Source: CAVVJA01 sp963809815
GTDB lineage: Bacteria > Actinomycetota > Actinomycetes > Mycobacteriales > Jatrophihabitantaceae
Length of the DNA: 64,000 nt
NCBI GenBank assembly: GCA_963809815.1
Contig: CAWELM010000025.1
Coordinates: 62,001-126,000, forward strand
Reading direction: 5' to 3'
A program made the position numbers and the translations under genes. Shown here piece after piece: positions 25,378-33,406 of this stretch (its first letter is position 1; the number at the start of each line of letters is the position of its first letter). The notes beneath the pieces were generated by a model. The model did not search any database. It saw only the letters and a list, made by a program, of their open reading frames with translations, and was not told the origin of the DNA.

Positions 25378-26577
25378 CTAGCTGCCCGTCGTTGCCCGGA
25401 ACACGGTCGCGCGCCCCACCAGCTGCAAGGCGTGACCGGCCGCCACGAACGCCGCGGCGCCCTTCGGAAGAGAGCGATGTTCTCGGCCGACCGTGATGTA
25501 TGCCTCCCCCTGGGTACAGAGCAGAACCTGCGGACCAGCGGGCGGAATTCTGGTCAATTCTGAAAACTCATGGATGGATAGCTGGAATTCGGGGATCGAC
25601 GGGTCGTACCAGGACTCTTCGTCGATGACGTGCGGCCCGCGTACCGGACGCGGCATCGCGTTGAAATTCGCCACCGCGAGCAACTCGGGCACATCGACGT
25701 GCTTGGGCGTGAGCCCGCCCCGCAGCACGTTGTCACTGCTGGCCATGACCTCGACCGCGAGGCCGTCGAGGTAGCAGTGCACCGTACCGGGTTCCACGAA
25801 GACGACCTCCCGCGGTGCGAGACGCACGTAATGGAGCAGCGCGACAAGAGCCACGCCGATATCGTTCGGAAACTCGTGAGCCACGGCGACGATCGCGTTG
25901 GCATTGTCGGACCATTCGCCTCCTACCGCCGCGAGCCGCTCGCAGCCGCGGGTGAGGCCGTCGACGATCGCGCGGGCGCGATCCGGCTCCTGGTCCAGCA
26001 GGAGCGCAAAAGTGCGCCGGAGCCCGTCGGCTGCGGACAGCACCGCCTCGAACGGCGCCAACTCCGGTACAGCCAGTGCTTCGAGGAAACGCAACGTGTG
26101 GGACGTCGGGCGGAAGCCACAGAACGCCTCGAACGCGGTGAGCGCGCACACCATCTCGGGCTTGTGGTGGGGATCCGGGTAGTTCCGGCGCGGATCGCTG
26201 CGCGGGATGCCTCGTGCTTCTTCCGCCACAAAGCCTGCCTCGGCTTGCTCGCGCGTCGGATGAACCTGGATCGACAGTGCTTTGGCCGGCGCGATGACCT
26301 TCATCAAGAAGGGCAGCTCCGCCCCGAACCGCGCGAGAATCTCCGGCCCAAGCAGTTGCCCGGGGTTGGCGGCGATGACCGAGGCGAGGTCGCGTCGGGT
26401 GCCGACGATCATGGCTGGTCCGCGCGGGTGGGCGCCGAGCCACAGCTCTGCGACGGGTGCGCCCGTCGGTGGCCGGCCGAGTAGCTGCGGGATGGCGGTC
26501 GCTGACCCCCATGAGTAATCCCGCACCACACCTTCCAGGGGGAGCAGGGCGGCATACGGCAGCGGTGAACTCGTCAC
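25378..26577 (-). CDS. manA: Mannose-6-phosphate isomerase, class I
   Basis: A 399-residue type I phosphomannose isomerase interconverting fructose-6-P and mannose-6-P. Zinc-ligand motifs are visible: KALSIQVHPTREQAEAGF (Gln, His), HKPEMVCAL (Glu) and VEPGTVHCYLDGLAVEVMASSDNVLRGGLTPKHVD (His and Arg). It starts with GTG at 26577, overlapping the upstream transporter stop by GTGA. It belongs to a run with the SIS isomerase and manB that supplies mannose-1-P and GDP-mannose for glycans and lipoglycans. Confidence 0.94.
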   Translation of the reverse strand: MTSSPLPYAALLPLEGVVRDYSWGSATAIPQLLGRPPTGAPVAELWLGAHPRGPAMIVGTRRDLASVIAANPGQLLGPEILARFGAELPFLMKVIAPAKALSIQVHPTREQAEAGFVAEEARGIPRSDPRRNYPDPHHKPEMVCALTAFEAFCGFRPTSHTLRFLEALAVPELAPFEAVLSAADGLRRTFALLLDQEPDRARAIVDGLTRGCERLAAVGGEWSDNANAIVAVAHEFPNDIGVALVALLHYVRLAPREVVFVEPGTVHCYLDGLAVEVMASSDNVLRGGLTPKHVDVPELLAVANFNAMPRPVRGPHVIDEESWYDPSIPEFQLSIHEFSELTRIPPAGPQVLLCTQGEAYITVGREHRSLPKGAAAFVAAGHALQLVGRATVFRATTGS

Positions 26578-27548
26578 GCGACGCTCCCGCCCGGCCGGTC
26601 CGCACTCGCCTCCGCGCGAACGTCCGCGGCCCCCGCGGCCGAACCACGGTCGACGTCGGGCTCGAGGTAGATAACCCGGGCCGACGGTACCGCCGTCCGG
26701 ACTCGTTGCTCGGCGTCGTCGATGGCCCGCGCTGCATCAGCCAGCGTTGCGCTAGCTGACATGGCGAGTTTCGCGCCGATCAAGAGTTCGTCCGGACCGA
26801 GATGCATTGTGCGCAGGTGAATGATCCGTTCGACACCGGGCCCGACCAGGTTGGTGGCGATCGCGTCGACCATTGCTGGTGAGGCCGATTCGCCTAGCAA
26901 CAGACTCTTCGTCTCGACGACCAGAATGACGGCGACCGTGATGAGCAGGGCACCGATGCAGACTGTGCCGATGCCGTCCCAGACGCCGTTGTCCGTGATG
27001 GTGGCCATCGTGACTCCGAACAGGGCCAGCACCAATCCGACGAGCGCGGCGACATCCTCGAGGAGCACGACAGGCAATTCCGGAACTTTCGCTCGTCGAA
27101 TGAACTGCGGCCAGCTGCTACTCCCTTTGAGCGGCCGCGATTCGTGTACGGCGGTGCGCAGCGAAAACGATTCGAGGATGATCGCCAAGGCGAGCACAGC
27201 GAACGCGACGATGGGCGACTCGAGCGGATGCGGGTGCAGTATCTTGTGAATGCCCTCATACAGGGCAAATAGTCCGCCCGCTGAAAACAGCATCAGGGCG
27301 ACGAGGAACCCGTACACATAGCGATCCCGCCCGTAGCCGAACGGGTGTTCGGCGGTGGCTTGCCGCCGGGATCGCTTGCCACCGATGAGCAGAAGTACCT
27401 GGTTGCCGGAGTCGACAAGCGAGTGCACCCCTTCGGCGAGCATCGAGGTCGAGGCCGTGATCGCGAAGGCGATGAATTTGATCACTGCAATGCCCAGATT
27501 GGCGCCCAGTGCGGCGATCACGGCTCTGGACCCGCTGCCCTCGCTCAC
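26574..27548 (-). CDS. Cation diffusion facilitator transporter
   Basis: A 324-residue CDF-family metal/proton antiporter with about five or six membrane helices in residues 10-220. Helix 2 carries the site AEGVHSLVDSGNQ (HxxxD) and later LLEDVAALVGLVLALFG (ExxxA/D-type second half); a His-containing loop HPFGYGRDRYVYGF follows helix 2. The C-terminal cytoplasmic domain has HLRTMHLGPDELLIGAKL. Zn(II), Mn(II) or Fe(II) efflux are all possible; the second intramembrane site reads E-D instead of H-D, which I cannot assign to a metal by eye. It overlaps manA and the SIS gene by 4 bp on each side, an odd partner in a sugar-phosphate operon. Confidence 0.88.
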   Translation of the reverse strand: MSEGSGSRAVIAALGANLGIAVIKFIAFAITASTSMLAEGVHSLVDSGNQVLLLIGGKRSRRQATAEHPFGYGRDRYVYGFLVALMLFSAGGLFALYEGIHKILHPHPLESPIVAFAVLALAIILESFSLRTAVHESRPLKGSSSWPQFIRRAKVPELPVVLLEDVAALVGLVLALFGVTMATITDNGVWDGIGTVCIGALLITVAVILVVETKSLLLGESASPAMVDAIATNLVGPGVERIIHLRTMHLGPDELLIGAKLAMSASATLADAARAIDDAEQRVRTAVPSARVIYLEPDVDRGSAAGAADVRAEASADRPGGSVA

Positions 27549-28705
27549 AGCGCAAGCTCACCTGGTCTGGGTGGCGAGGGGTCGATACCCATGCCCAACG
27601 CGAGATAAGCCGCGGTGAAGTCGCCGAAAGCTGAAGCCGCCGCGAACCGGACCAGCGGCGGACCGAGCGGGACATTCACGGACGACGAGGGTAATCCGCG
27701 CTGCAACGCGATGGCGTGCAGCGCATCAGCTGCCCGCCGGGCGACGAGGTCGGTCGGGTCGACGTGCTGCCAGCCGGCCAGCCGCTCGCCGGGACCGGGC
27801 TGCTCCGGGTCCGGCTCGTCGCCGATCGTCAACAGCCGGGGCCGGGTTGGCGCAGCCTCCACCCGGTCTCTGAAGAGGTCGTTGAACTCATCTATCGCTT
27901 CTGGTGAATCACCACGGAGCAACGAGCCGGCGATGGCAACCCCGTCGGGCAGGGCGATGGCGATCGCTGGGACCCCGGCGTACAGCTGGATGGCATCGCG
28001 CGTCAGACGAGCGGCAATGCTCGCGAGGGGGCCGGCACCAGCGATGACCGGCAATGTTTCAGCAAATTCCAGCGCCAGCGCCTTGGCCGGGTTCGTGAAC
28101 GGATCACCCTGCGGGCGGCACGAGGCAGCGACCTCATCGAGGGCGTCGGCGACCGCCAGCAGCAGCTCAGGCGAGCAATCTAGAGCGCCCATTTCATGGC
28201 CGGCGAGCAACAGCGGAGCGAGGATGCTCCACCGCCCGGCGCGCGGATGCCGATCGGACGCGATCTCGGCAAGCGCGGCCCGGCTGGCCGCGGCTGCGAG
28301 CGGCGAGCCCGCCGGCGCCGCAGCGGCCACTGCTAGTCCGCGCTGTGCGGCGCCGGCCGCAAGCGCGGCCAGCCGTGGATGATGGCCATCGAGGGAGCCG
28401 ACCAACATCGCGTCCGCGGGTCCGGCCCAGCGCGGCAGCTCTACACCGCTCCAGGTCACGGCGGGGGCGGCGAAGCCCGCCAGCCGAGCGAGCACTTGGG
28501 CGCTCCCTGGCGCTGACGTATCGGTCACGACCAGGACCGAGCGCGGCGGGTGCTCGGCTTTCAGCCGGTCGAAGCCTGCCTCCGGTGCTCGCTCGACCGT
28601 CTGACGCACCTGGGCCCCCGCGGTAGCCAGCGCCCACAGCAGACCGCCCGGATCGCGTCGGGAAAGTAGCTCGGCGTCGTCGAGGACAGCATCGTCGAAG
28701 CTCAT
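27545..28705 (-). CDS. SIS-domain protein, phosphoglucose/phosphomannose isomerase-like
   Basis: A 386-residue SIS-fold protein of the bifunctional phosphoglucose/phosphomannose isomerase group, equivalent to the gene between manA and manB in mycobacteria (Rv3256c). Tandem SIS modules are seen, with SVLVVTDTSAPGSAQVLARLAG in the first and ILAPLLLAGHEMGALDCSPELL in the linker region. The active-site signature of true isomerases is weak, so catalysis is uncertain. GGGGAGCCG precedes the ATG. Stop overlaps the transporter start by GTGA. Confidence 0.82.
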   Translation of the reverse strand: MSFDDAVLDDAELLSRRDPGGLLWALATAGAQVRQTVERAPEAGFDRLKAEHPPRSVLVVTDTSAPGSAQVLARLAGFAAPAVTWSGVELPRWAGPADAMLVGSLDGHHPRLAALAAGAAQRGLAVAAAAPAGSPLAAAASRAALAEIASDRHPRAGRWSILAPLLLAGHEMGALDCSPELLLAVADALDEVAASCRPQGDPFTNPAKALALEFAETLPVIAGAGPLASIAARLTRDAIQLYAGVPAIAIALPDGVAIAGSLLRGDSPEAIDEFNDLFRDRVEAAPTRPRLLTIGDEPDPEQPGPGERLAGWQHVDPTDLVARRAADALHAIALQRGLPSSSVNVPLGPPLVRFAAASAFGDFTAAYLALGMGIDPSPPRPGELAL

Positions 28706-28717
28706 CGGCTCCCCGAG

Positions 28718-28927
28718 TCATCCGCCCTCGGCGGCAACGCCCAGGCCGTGCGGTCCTGGTGTGGCCTCATCGAGCAACAGCACCGGGATCCCATCAGTGA
28801 TCGGATAGCTGGACGCACAGTAAGTGCAGACCAGAACCGGCGCGCCGTCCCTGATTTCCTCGCGCAACGGCGCGTGGTCGTCGCTCGGGCAGGCAAGAAT
28901 ATCGAGCAGATCAGGCTCGATAGGCAT
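28718..28927 (-). CDS. Trm112 family protein
   Basis: A 69-residue Trm112-like zinc-ribbon protein: MPIEPDLLDILACPSDDHAPLREE ... LVCTYCASSYPITDGIPVLL. In eukaryotes and archaea Trm112 activates methyltransferases; bacterial members are small and of unclear role. Three metal Cys are visible (ACP and CTYC), with Asp in place of the fourth. An ATG two codons earlier (28933) exists, but the start at 28927 matches family N-termini and is spaced better from GGGAG. It overlaps the end of manB. Confidence 0.85.
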   Translation of the reverse strand: MPIEPDLLDILACPSDDHAPLREEIRDGAPVLVCTYCASSYPITDGIPVLLLDEATPGPHGLGVAAEGG

Positions 28928-30338
28928 GATCATGCACTCCCGTCGTGCTGTTGGTGGCGCGGATGACGGTAAGGGCCTCGTCCCGAACGCCGCTCATCGC
29001 CTCAACGTTCGGACCTTCGACGTTCAGGCGCAGCAGCGGCTCGGTATTCGATGCTCGGACGTTCAGCCATGTTCCGTCCGTGAGCTCGATGGTCAAACCG
29101 TCCAGCTCATCGGTCCTCGTGGTTCGCTCGGCGAAGGTCAACCGCACCGCTTCGGTGCGCTGGGCCTGCGCGATGGCGTCGGCCACCGTCGAGTTGATCT
29201 CGCCGGAGGCGACGTAACGCTGGTAGCGCGCGGCAAGCGCCGACAACGGCGCAGCCTGTTCGCCGAGGGCTGCCAATACATGCATGGCGGCCAACATGCC
29301 GGTGTCGGCGCGCCAGAAGTCGCGAAAGTAGTAGTGCGCGGAATGCTCACCGCCGAAGACCGCTCCGGTGCGGGCCATCTCCGCCTTGATGTAGGAATGG
29401 CCGACCCGCGTGCGCTGCGGGACGCCACCGTGCTCTCGGATGATCTCCGGCACCGCTCGCGAGCTGATCAGGTTGTGCAGGATGGTTGCCCCGGGATACT
29501 TTGCCAGCTCCCGAGTCGCCACCAGGGCGGTGATGGCGCTGGGGGTCACGGCCCCCCCGCTTTCGTCGACGACAAAGCACCTATCGGCATCGCCGTCGAA
29601 GGCGAGCCCGATGTCCGCTTCCAGGGCTACGACCGCAGCCTGCAGGTCCCGAAGGTTGGCCGGATCCAGCGGGTTCGCCTCGTGGTTCGGGAAGGACCCG
29701 TCCAGCTCGAAGTACAACGGCTCGATCGAAAGCGGCAGCTCGTCGAGCACCGCGTCACCCAATACCGCGGGCACGGTCAGCCCGGCCATTCCGTTGCCGG
29801 CGTCGACGACGACTCGCAAGGGCCGAATCGCGCGGAGATCGACGAGCGACCGCAGATGCCGGGCATAGTCGGCAAGCAGCTCGACTCGCTGCGGGCCGGG
29901 GGCGCCGTTGAAGGTCCCGGCCGCGCCACCCGTGTCGAGGTAGGCCTGCGCCCGGTCGCGGATGTCGCCGAGCCCGGAGTCCAGACCGACCGGCACCGCG
30001 CCCGGAAGGCAAACCTTGATGCCGTTGTAGCGCGCCGGATTGTGGCTGGCAGTAAACATCGCCCCGGCGAGGTCGCGCTGACCCGACGCGAAGTACAACA
30101 TGTCGGTCGACGCGAGACCGGCGGCCAAGACATCCGCACCGCGGCGGGCCGCTCCGGTGGCGAACGCGGAACTGAGCGCAGGGCCGGAATCCCGCATGTC
30201 GTGTGCGGTGACGATCTGCTTCACGGCCAGGACATCGACGGTGGCCGCACCGAGCGCGTAGGCGACGCGGTCGTCGAGCTGGTCCGGAACGATGCCGCGA
30301 ATGTCATACGCCTTGACGACGGCGTGCAGATCCGGCAT
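28911..30338 (-). CDS. manB: Phosphomannomutase/phosphoglucomutase
   Basis: A 475-residue alpha-D-phosphohexomutase converting mannose-6-P to mannose-1-P (and probably glucose phosphates). The four landmarks are intact: phosphoserine loop TASHNP (Ser98), metal loop FDGDADR (~240), sugar-specificity loop GGEHSAHYYF (GEMSG/GEHSxH type) and phosphate loop RASNTEPLLRL. The GEHSAHYYF form is typical of bifunctional PMM/PGM. Together with manA this feeds GDP-mannose synthesis. It is preceded by the DUF3499 gene in the same direction. Confidence 0.95.
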   Translation of the reverse strand: MPDLHAVVKAYDIRGIVPDQLDDRVAYALGAATVDVLAVKQIVTAHDMRDSGPALSSAFATGAARRGADVLAAGLASTDMLYFASGQRDLAGAMFTASHNPARYNGIKVCLPGAVPVGLDSGLGDIRDRAQAYLDTGGAAGTFNGAPGPQRVELLADYARHLRSLVDLRAIRPLRVVVDAGNGMAGLTVPAVLGDAVLDELPLSIEPLYFELDGSFPNHEANPLDPANLRDLQAAVVALEADIGLAFDGDADRCFVVDESGGAVTPSAITALVATRELAKYPGATILHNLISSRAVPEIIREHGGVPQRTRVGHSYIKAEMARTGAVFGGEHSAHYYFRDFWRADTGMLAAMHVLAALGEQAAPLSALAARYQRYVASGEINSTVADAIAQAQRTEAVRLTFAERTTRTDELDGLTIELTDGTWLNVRASNTEPLLRLNVEGPNVEAMSGVRDEALTVIRATNSTTGVHDHAYRA

Positions 30339-30361
30339 CGCGCCAGACTATCGGGGCAGCC

Positions 30362-30742
30362 TCACCGAGGCGGCGGCACTACGCGCAGATGCCCTCGGCT
30401 CCCGACGCGCCCGGCCGGTCGGCCGTGCACTGCGGTCGCTGCCGAGAACGCCACGGGCGGCAACTGGTCGATGCGGGCCGCCTCGCGGACGGCGTCGGCG
30501 AGCGCCTCCAGATCGTCAGCCTGCGGGATCGGCGAGGGGAATTCGCCCGCGTGGCGAACGACGTCCCAGCCGCGCGGCACCGTGAGCCGCACGGCGTGCT
30601 CCTCGCACAGATCGTAGGAATGCGGTTCAGCGAATGTCGCGAGCGGCCCGACGACGGCGGTCGAGTCGGAATACACGTAGGTCAAAGTGGCGACCGCAGG
30701 TCGACCACATCCGGTCCGACTGCAGCTGCGCACGCGCCTCAC
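30362..30742 (-). CDS. DUF3499 family protein
   Basis: A 126-residue protein of the actinobacterial DUF3499 family: SCSRTGCGRPAVATLTYVYSDSTAVVGPLATFAEPHSYDLCEEHAVRLTVPRGWDV. The Cys pair CSRTGC and the later CEEH suggest a small zinc ribbon. Function is unknown. The GTG start at 30742 and a GTG three codons later are both possible. It is divergent from the zincin-like gene and sits before manB, the conserved actinobacterial layout (Rv3258c in M. tuberculosis). Confidence 0.9.
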   Translation of the reverse strand: MRRVRSCSRTGCGRPAVATLTYVYSDSTAVVGPLATFAEPHSYDLCEEHAVRLTVPRGWDVVRHAGEFPSPIPQADDLEALADAVREAARIDQLPPVAFSAATAVHGRPAGRVGSRGHLRVVPPPR

Positions 30743-30891
30743 AGTCGGGGACGATAGCCCCCGACACGCGCTGGATCCGGTTGCTGAGGGCAGGTTGCCG
30801 GTCGTGTCGCGACGACAGCACCTTCATACCGCGTTCGAGGCTCTATTGGTTGGCATCGCAGGCGCGCTTGTGCTCAGTAGGCTCAGTTCTC

Positions 30892-31371
30892 GTGCAGCGC
30901 GATGAGCCGACGCGTTCCGGCGTGTCTCCCATCGGGCGTCAGCGGCGCCGACGGGACCGACATGGCCGTGGGCTGCGGGGCGCCATCGCGCCGGTAGGGG
31001 TTCCGATCGCCCGGAGCTCTGGTGACCAATTCGACGAACTCGTGTTGGACGCCGTCGAAGAGCTCGAGCGAGCCTGGGCGAAGGAACTCGCTGCGGTTGA
31101 GTTTGCCGTCGAGGACGTTCCGCCCGCAGCGACTACCGACACCGACATCGAGTTCAATCCGGAAGTAGTGGCGGACGGACCGGTGCCGCTGGGCCGCCTC
31201 TACCGCGGTGGCGTCGAATCCATCAAAAGCCCGGTCATCGTCATCTATCGGCGGCCCGTCGAGGCGCGGACGGCTGACAAGTCCGAACGGGCCGATCTGG
31301 TGTTCGCCGTCGTCGCCGAGCTGGTCGCCGAGCTACTCGGACGGGACCTGGACGAGATCGACCCGCCGTAG
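30892..31371 (+). CDS. Metallopeptidase-family (zincin-like) protein, probably inactive
   Basis: A 159-residue member of the small zincin-like family (Rv3259 type). A basic N-terminus (RQRRRRDRHGRGLRG) is followed by the conserved DQFDELVLDAVEELERAWAKELAAVEFAVEDVPP and a beta region VPLGRLYRGGVESIKSPVIVIYRRPVEART. Where active homologues carry HExxH, this protein reads VVAELVAELLGRDLDEIDP, so both zinc-binding histidines are missing; the same loss is familiar in other actinobacterial members. The start is uncertain: GTG at 30892 is chosen, GTG at 30922 is possible. Confidence 0.75.
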   Translation: MQRDEPTRSGVSPIGRQRRRRDRHGRGLRGAIAPVGVPIARSSGDQFDELVLDAVEELERAWAKELAAVEFAVEDVPPAATTDTDIEFNPEVVADGPVPLGRLYRGGVESIKSPVIVIYRRPVEARTADKSERADLVFAVVAELVAELLGRDLDEIDPP

Positions 31372-31374
31372 CGC

Positions 31375-31653
31375 TCAGATGGCGCGGCGCTTGAGACGGC
31401 GCCGCTCTCGCTCGGACAACCCGCCCCAGATGCCGAACCGCTCGTCGTGCTCAAGGGCATATTCGAGGCACTCGTCACGCACCTCGCAGCCGACGCAAAT
31501 CCGTTTCGCCTCCCGGGTGGAACCACCCTTCTCCGGAAAGAAGGCCTCCGGATCGGTTTGCGAACACAACGCCCGTTCCTGCCAGCTTTGCTCGGCCGGA
31601 AGGCCGAAGATCGCCGTCAGATCCGCTCCCACGAGATCGTGGATTCCCTCCAT
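31375..31653 (-). CDS. whiB2: WhiB2/WhmD-type Fe-S transcription factor
   Basis: A 92-residue WhiB-family protein with a [4Fe-4S] cluster bound by Cys30, Cys53, Cys56 and Cys62 (the last three in CVGCEVRDEC), the EAFFPEKGGSTREAK block, the GIWGG turn and a basic C-terminus RERRRLKRRAI. It is close to WhiB2/WhmD, required for septation in mycobacteria. The frame extends to an ATG at 31728, but the ATG at 31653 has a strong GAGGAGG eight bases upstream and gives the length usual for WhiB2. It converges, four bases apart, with the zincin-like gene. Confidence 0.93.
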   Translation of the reverse strand: MEGIHDLVGADLTAIFGLPAEQSWQERALCSQTDPEAFFPEKGGSTREAKRICVGCEVRDECLEYALEHDERFGIWGGLSERERRRLKRRAI

Positions 31654-31863
31654 TGCTGCGGCCTCCTCGGCTGCCGGTCCCGCTACCGGCCGTGCTGAAC
31701 GCTCAGACGGGGCGGCAACGTATGACATCGAGAGAATTACACCCGTGTCGTTACCTATTCGTCAAGCCGACATCTGCTACATGGTGCTGCCAGCTGGCCG
31801 GAATCCCGCTTTTCGTAACGGAGCGGACGTTCTAACGAAGACTCACCGGACGGATGGGAGAAT

Positions 31864-32412
31864 TTGGGCGTGGGGGCGCCGGATTCCGACATCCTGTCTT
31901 TGGCGCGCGCCGTCGAGACGTGCTGCCGGGTCAAGCGGTCCGTCGGCCACGGCTCTACGCGGGCCGCGCGCGACCATTTCGACATCTACCGGTTGGCGTC
32001 GTCCCCCGCGTTGCTCCGCGCTCTGGCGGAACTCATGGCCACCCTGCTCCCGCCACAGACCGAGGTTCTGGGCGGTCTCGACCTCGGTGGCCTCCCGATC
32101 GCGACCGTGATGTCCCAGGTGACCGGGTTGCCCGGCGTCCTGGTCCGGGCTCGGCGCCGGCCATACGGCGGCCAGCGCTTCGTCGAGGGCGTCGATTGCA
32201 CCGGACGAATGGTCGTGCTCGTCGGCGATACCGTGTCGCCCGGTCCGGAGCTTCGCAACAGTGTCACCGCACTTCGCCAGCTCGGCGCCACGGTAACGAC
32301 CGTTGTGTGCGCGATCGACCGGCTCGATATCCCGCGGACTGTGGGTCAGGACGTCGAGGTCAGGGTCGCGTTGTCTCGCTCCATGCTGGAGCGGGTCCGC
32401 ATATCGTCCTGA
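31864..32412 (+). CDS. Orotate phosphoribosyltransferase-like PRTase
   Basis: A 182-residue PyrE-like type I phosphoribosyltransferase. The PRPP loop is VVLVGDTVSPGPELRNSV rather than the usual DVxTTG, and FDIYRLASSPALLRALAELM and VLGGLDLGGLPIATVMSQVTGLPGVLVRARRR align with the orotate PRTase N-terminal lid and beta hairpin. No other pyr gene is near, so it may be a second orotate PRTase or a PRTase for another base. Start TTG at 31864 or GTG at 31870; GGGAGAAT lies just before. Its 3' end overlaps the convergent LysR gene by 67 bp. Confidence 0.75.
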   Translation: MGVGAPDSDILSLARAVETCCRVKRSVGHGSTRAARDHFDIYRLASSPALLRALAELMATLLPPQTEVLGGLDLGGLPIATVMSQVTGLPGVLVRARRRPYGGQRFVEGVDCTGRMVVLVGDTVSPGPELRNSVTALRQLGATVTTVVCAIDRLDIPRTVGQDVEVRVALSRSMLERVRISS

Positions 32413-33335
32413 TCGGTCGGCATCGGGATTGCGGCCGCGGCGACCAGCGCATCGACCACTGCCTGCACGACCGGCCGAGACCGGGCGCTGGCCCGGGTCA
32501 CCGCCCGCAATCGCCGGCGCAGCCCGGCGGTCTGCAGCGGCCACGTCCGCACCGGCGCGATGTCGGTCGCTACGGCCATGCGCGGCAGCACGGCGACACC
32601 GTGACCAGCCGCGACCGCGCGCACCAAGAGGAGCATGTCGTCCGTCTCCCAGCGCACGCGCGGCTCGAAGCCTTCGGCGCGGCAGGCCGACCGGACGGCA
32701 AGACCGCATGCGGCGTGCTCCGGGGGCATCACCCAGTCCAGACCCGCCAGCGCGGTCAACGAACCACTGGTCGGGGTCACATCCAGCGCCGTTACGAGAA
32801 CCAGAGGCTCAGCGCACAAGTCTGTGGCGACGAACTGGTCGGGCACCGCCACCGGCACGTAGTCGTACTCGTCCACGATGGCGAGGTCGACGTCATCGGC
32901 GGCGAGGAGCTCGAGACTGCGCGCCGGTTCCGACACGATCACCGACAGCTCCACGCCCGGGTTCCCCCGGCCTAGCGCCCGCGTGGCCGGAGCTACCACG
33001 AAAGCCGCGGCACTCGCGACGGTTGCGACGGACACCGGTCCGGTCAGCGAGCCGGCGATCCGGTCCAGGTCGGCCCGCGCCGCGGCGAGCACGTCGAGCA
33101 CCTGTCCGGCCCGCGCGCTGAGCGTGTGACCGGCACCGGTGAGGACGACGCCGCGGGGCGAGCGGTCGAGCAGGGTCGTGCCGGCCTCCCGTTCCAGCAC
33201 CATGAGCTGTTGTGAGATCGCCGACGGCGTCAGCCCGACGGACCGGGCCGCGGCCGCGATGCTGCCGCGGAGGGCAACTTCGCGGAGCAGACGCAGCCGG
33301 CCGACGTCGAGCGCGTCGCTGCCATTAGTCGTCAT
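32346..33335 (-). CDS. LysR family transcriptional regulator
   Basis: A 329-residue LysR regulator: N-terminal winged HTH (LRLLREVALRGSIAAAARSVGLTPSAISQQLMVLEREAGTTLLDRS, residues ~14-60) and a two-lobed periplasmic-binding-like effector domain (SVATVASAAAFVVAPATRAL onward). It is transcribed divergently from the saccharopine/lysine dehydrogenase and the aldehyde dehydrogenase genes with 71 bp between, so it very likely controls that lysine catabolic unit, perhaps with lysine or an intermediate as effector. The C-terminal tail is antisense to the end of the PRTase gene. Confidence 0.92.
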   Translation of the reverse strand: MTTNGSDALDVGRLRLLREVALRGSIAAAARSVGLTPSAISQQLMVLEREAGTTLLDRSPRGVVLTGAGHTLSARAGQVLDVLAAARADLDRIAGSLTGPVSVATVASAAAFVVAPATRALGRGNPGVELSVIVSEPARSLELLAADDVDLAIVDEYDYVPVAVPDQFVATDLCAEPLVLVTALDVTPTSGSLTALAGLDWVMPPEHAACGLAVRSACRAEGFEPRVRWETDDMLLLVRAVAAGHGVAVLPRMAVATDIAPVRTWPLQTAGLRRRLRAVTRASARSRPVVQAVVDALVAAAAIPMPTDQDDMRTRSSMERDNATLTSTS

Positions 33336-33351
33336 AAGCTAAACTTACGAC
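33331..33351. promoter_or_regulatory. Inverted repeat at the LysR start, candidate operator
   Basis: GTCATAAG-CTAAA-CTTACGAC is an 8+8 bp inverted repeat with one mismatch and a 5-base spacer, containing LysR-type T-N11-A spacing. It overlaps the LysR start codon and lies in the 71-bp divergent region with the lysine catabolic genes, the place expected for LysR autoregulation. Confidence 0.55.
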
Positions 33352-33406
33352 ATTGTCCGGTACTTCGTTAGTCGAGCTACGGCTCGGATCATTTCGGAGG
33401 TGAGTC

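Noticed and set aside
28824..30617. A 597-codon plus-strand frame opposite manB.
   Set aside because: Antisense of a conserved mutase; composition typical of shadow translation.
31654..31728. Upstream ATG at 31728 for whiB2.
   Set aside because: The ATG at 31653 has GAGGAGG upstream and fits WhiB2 length.
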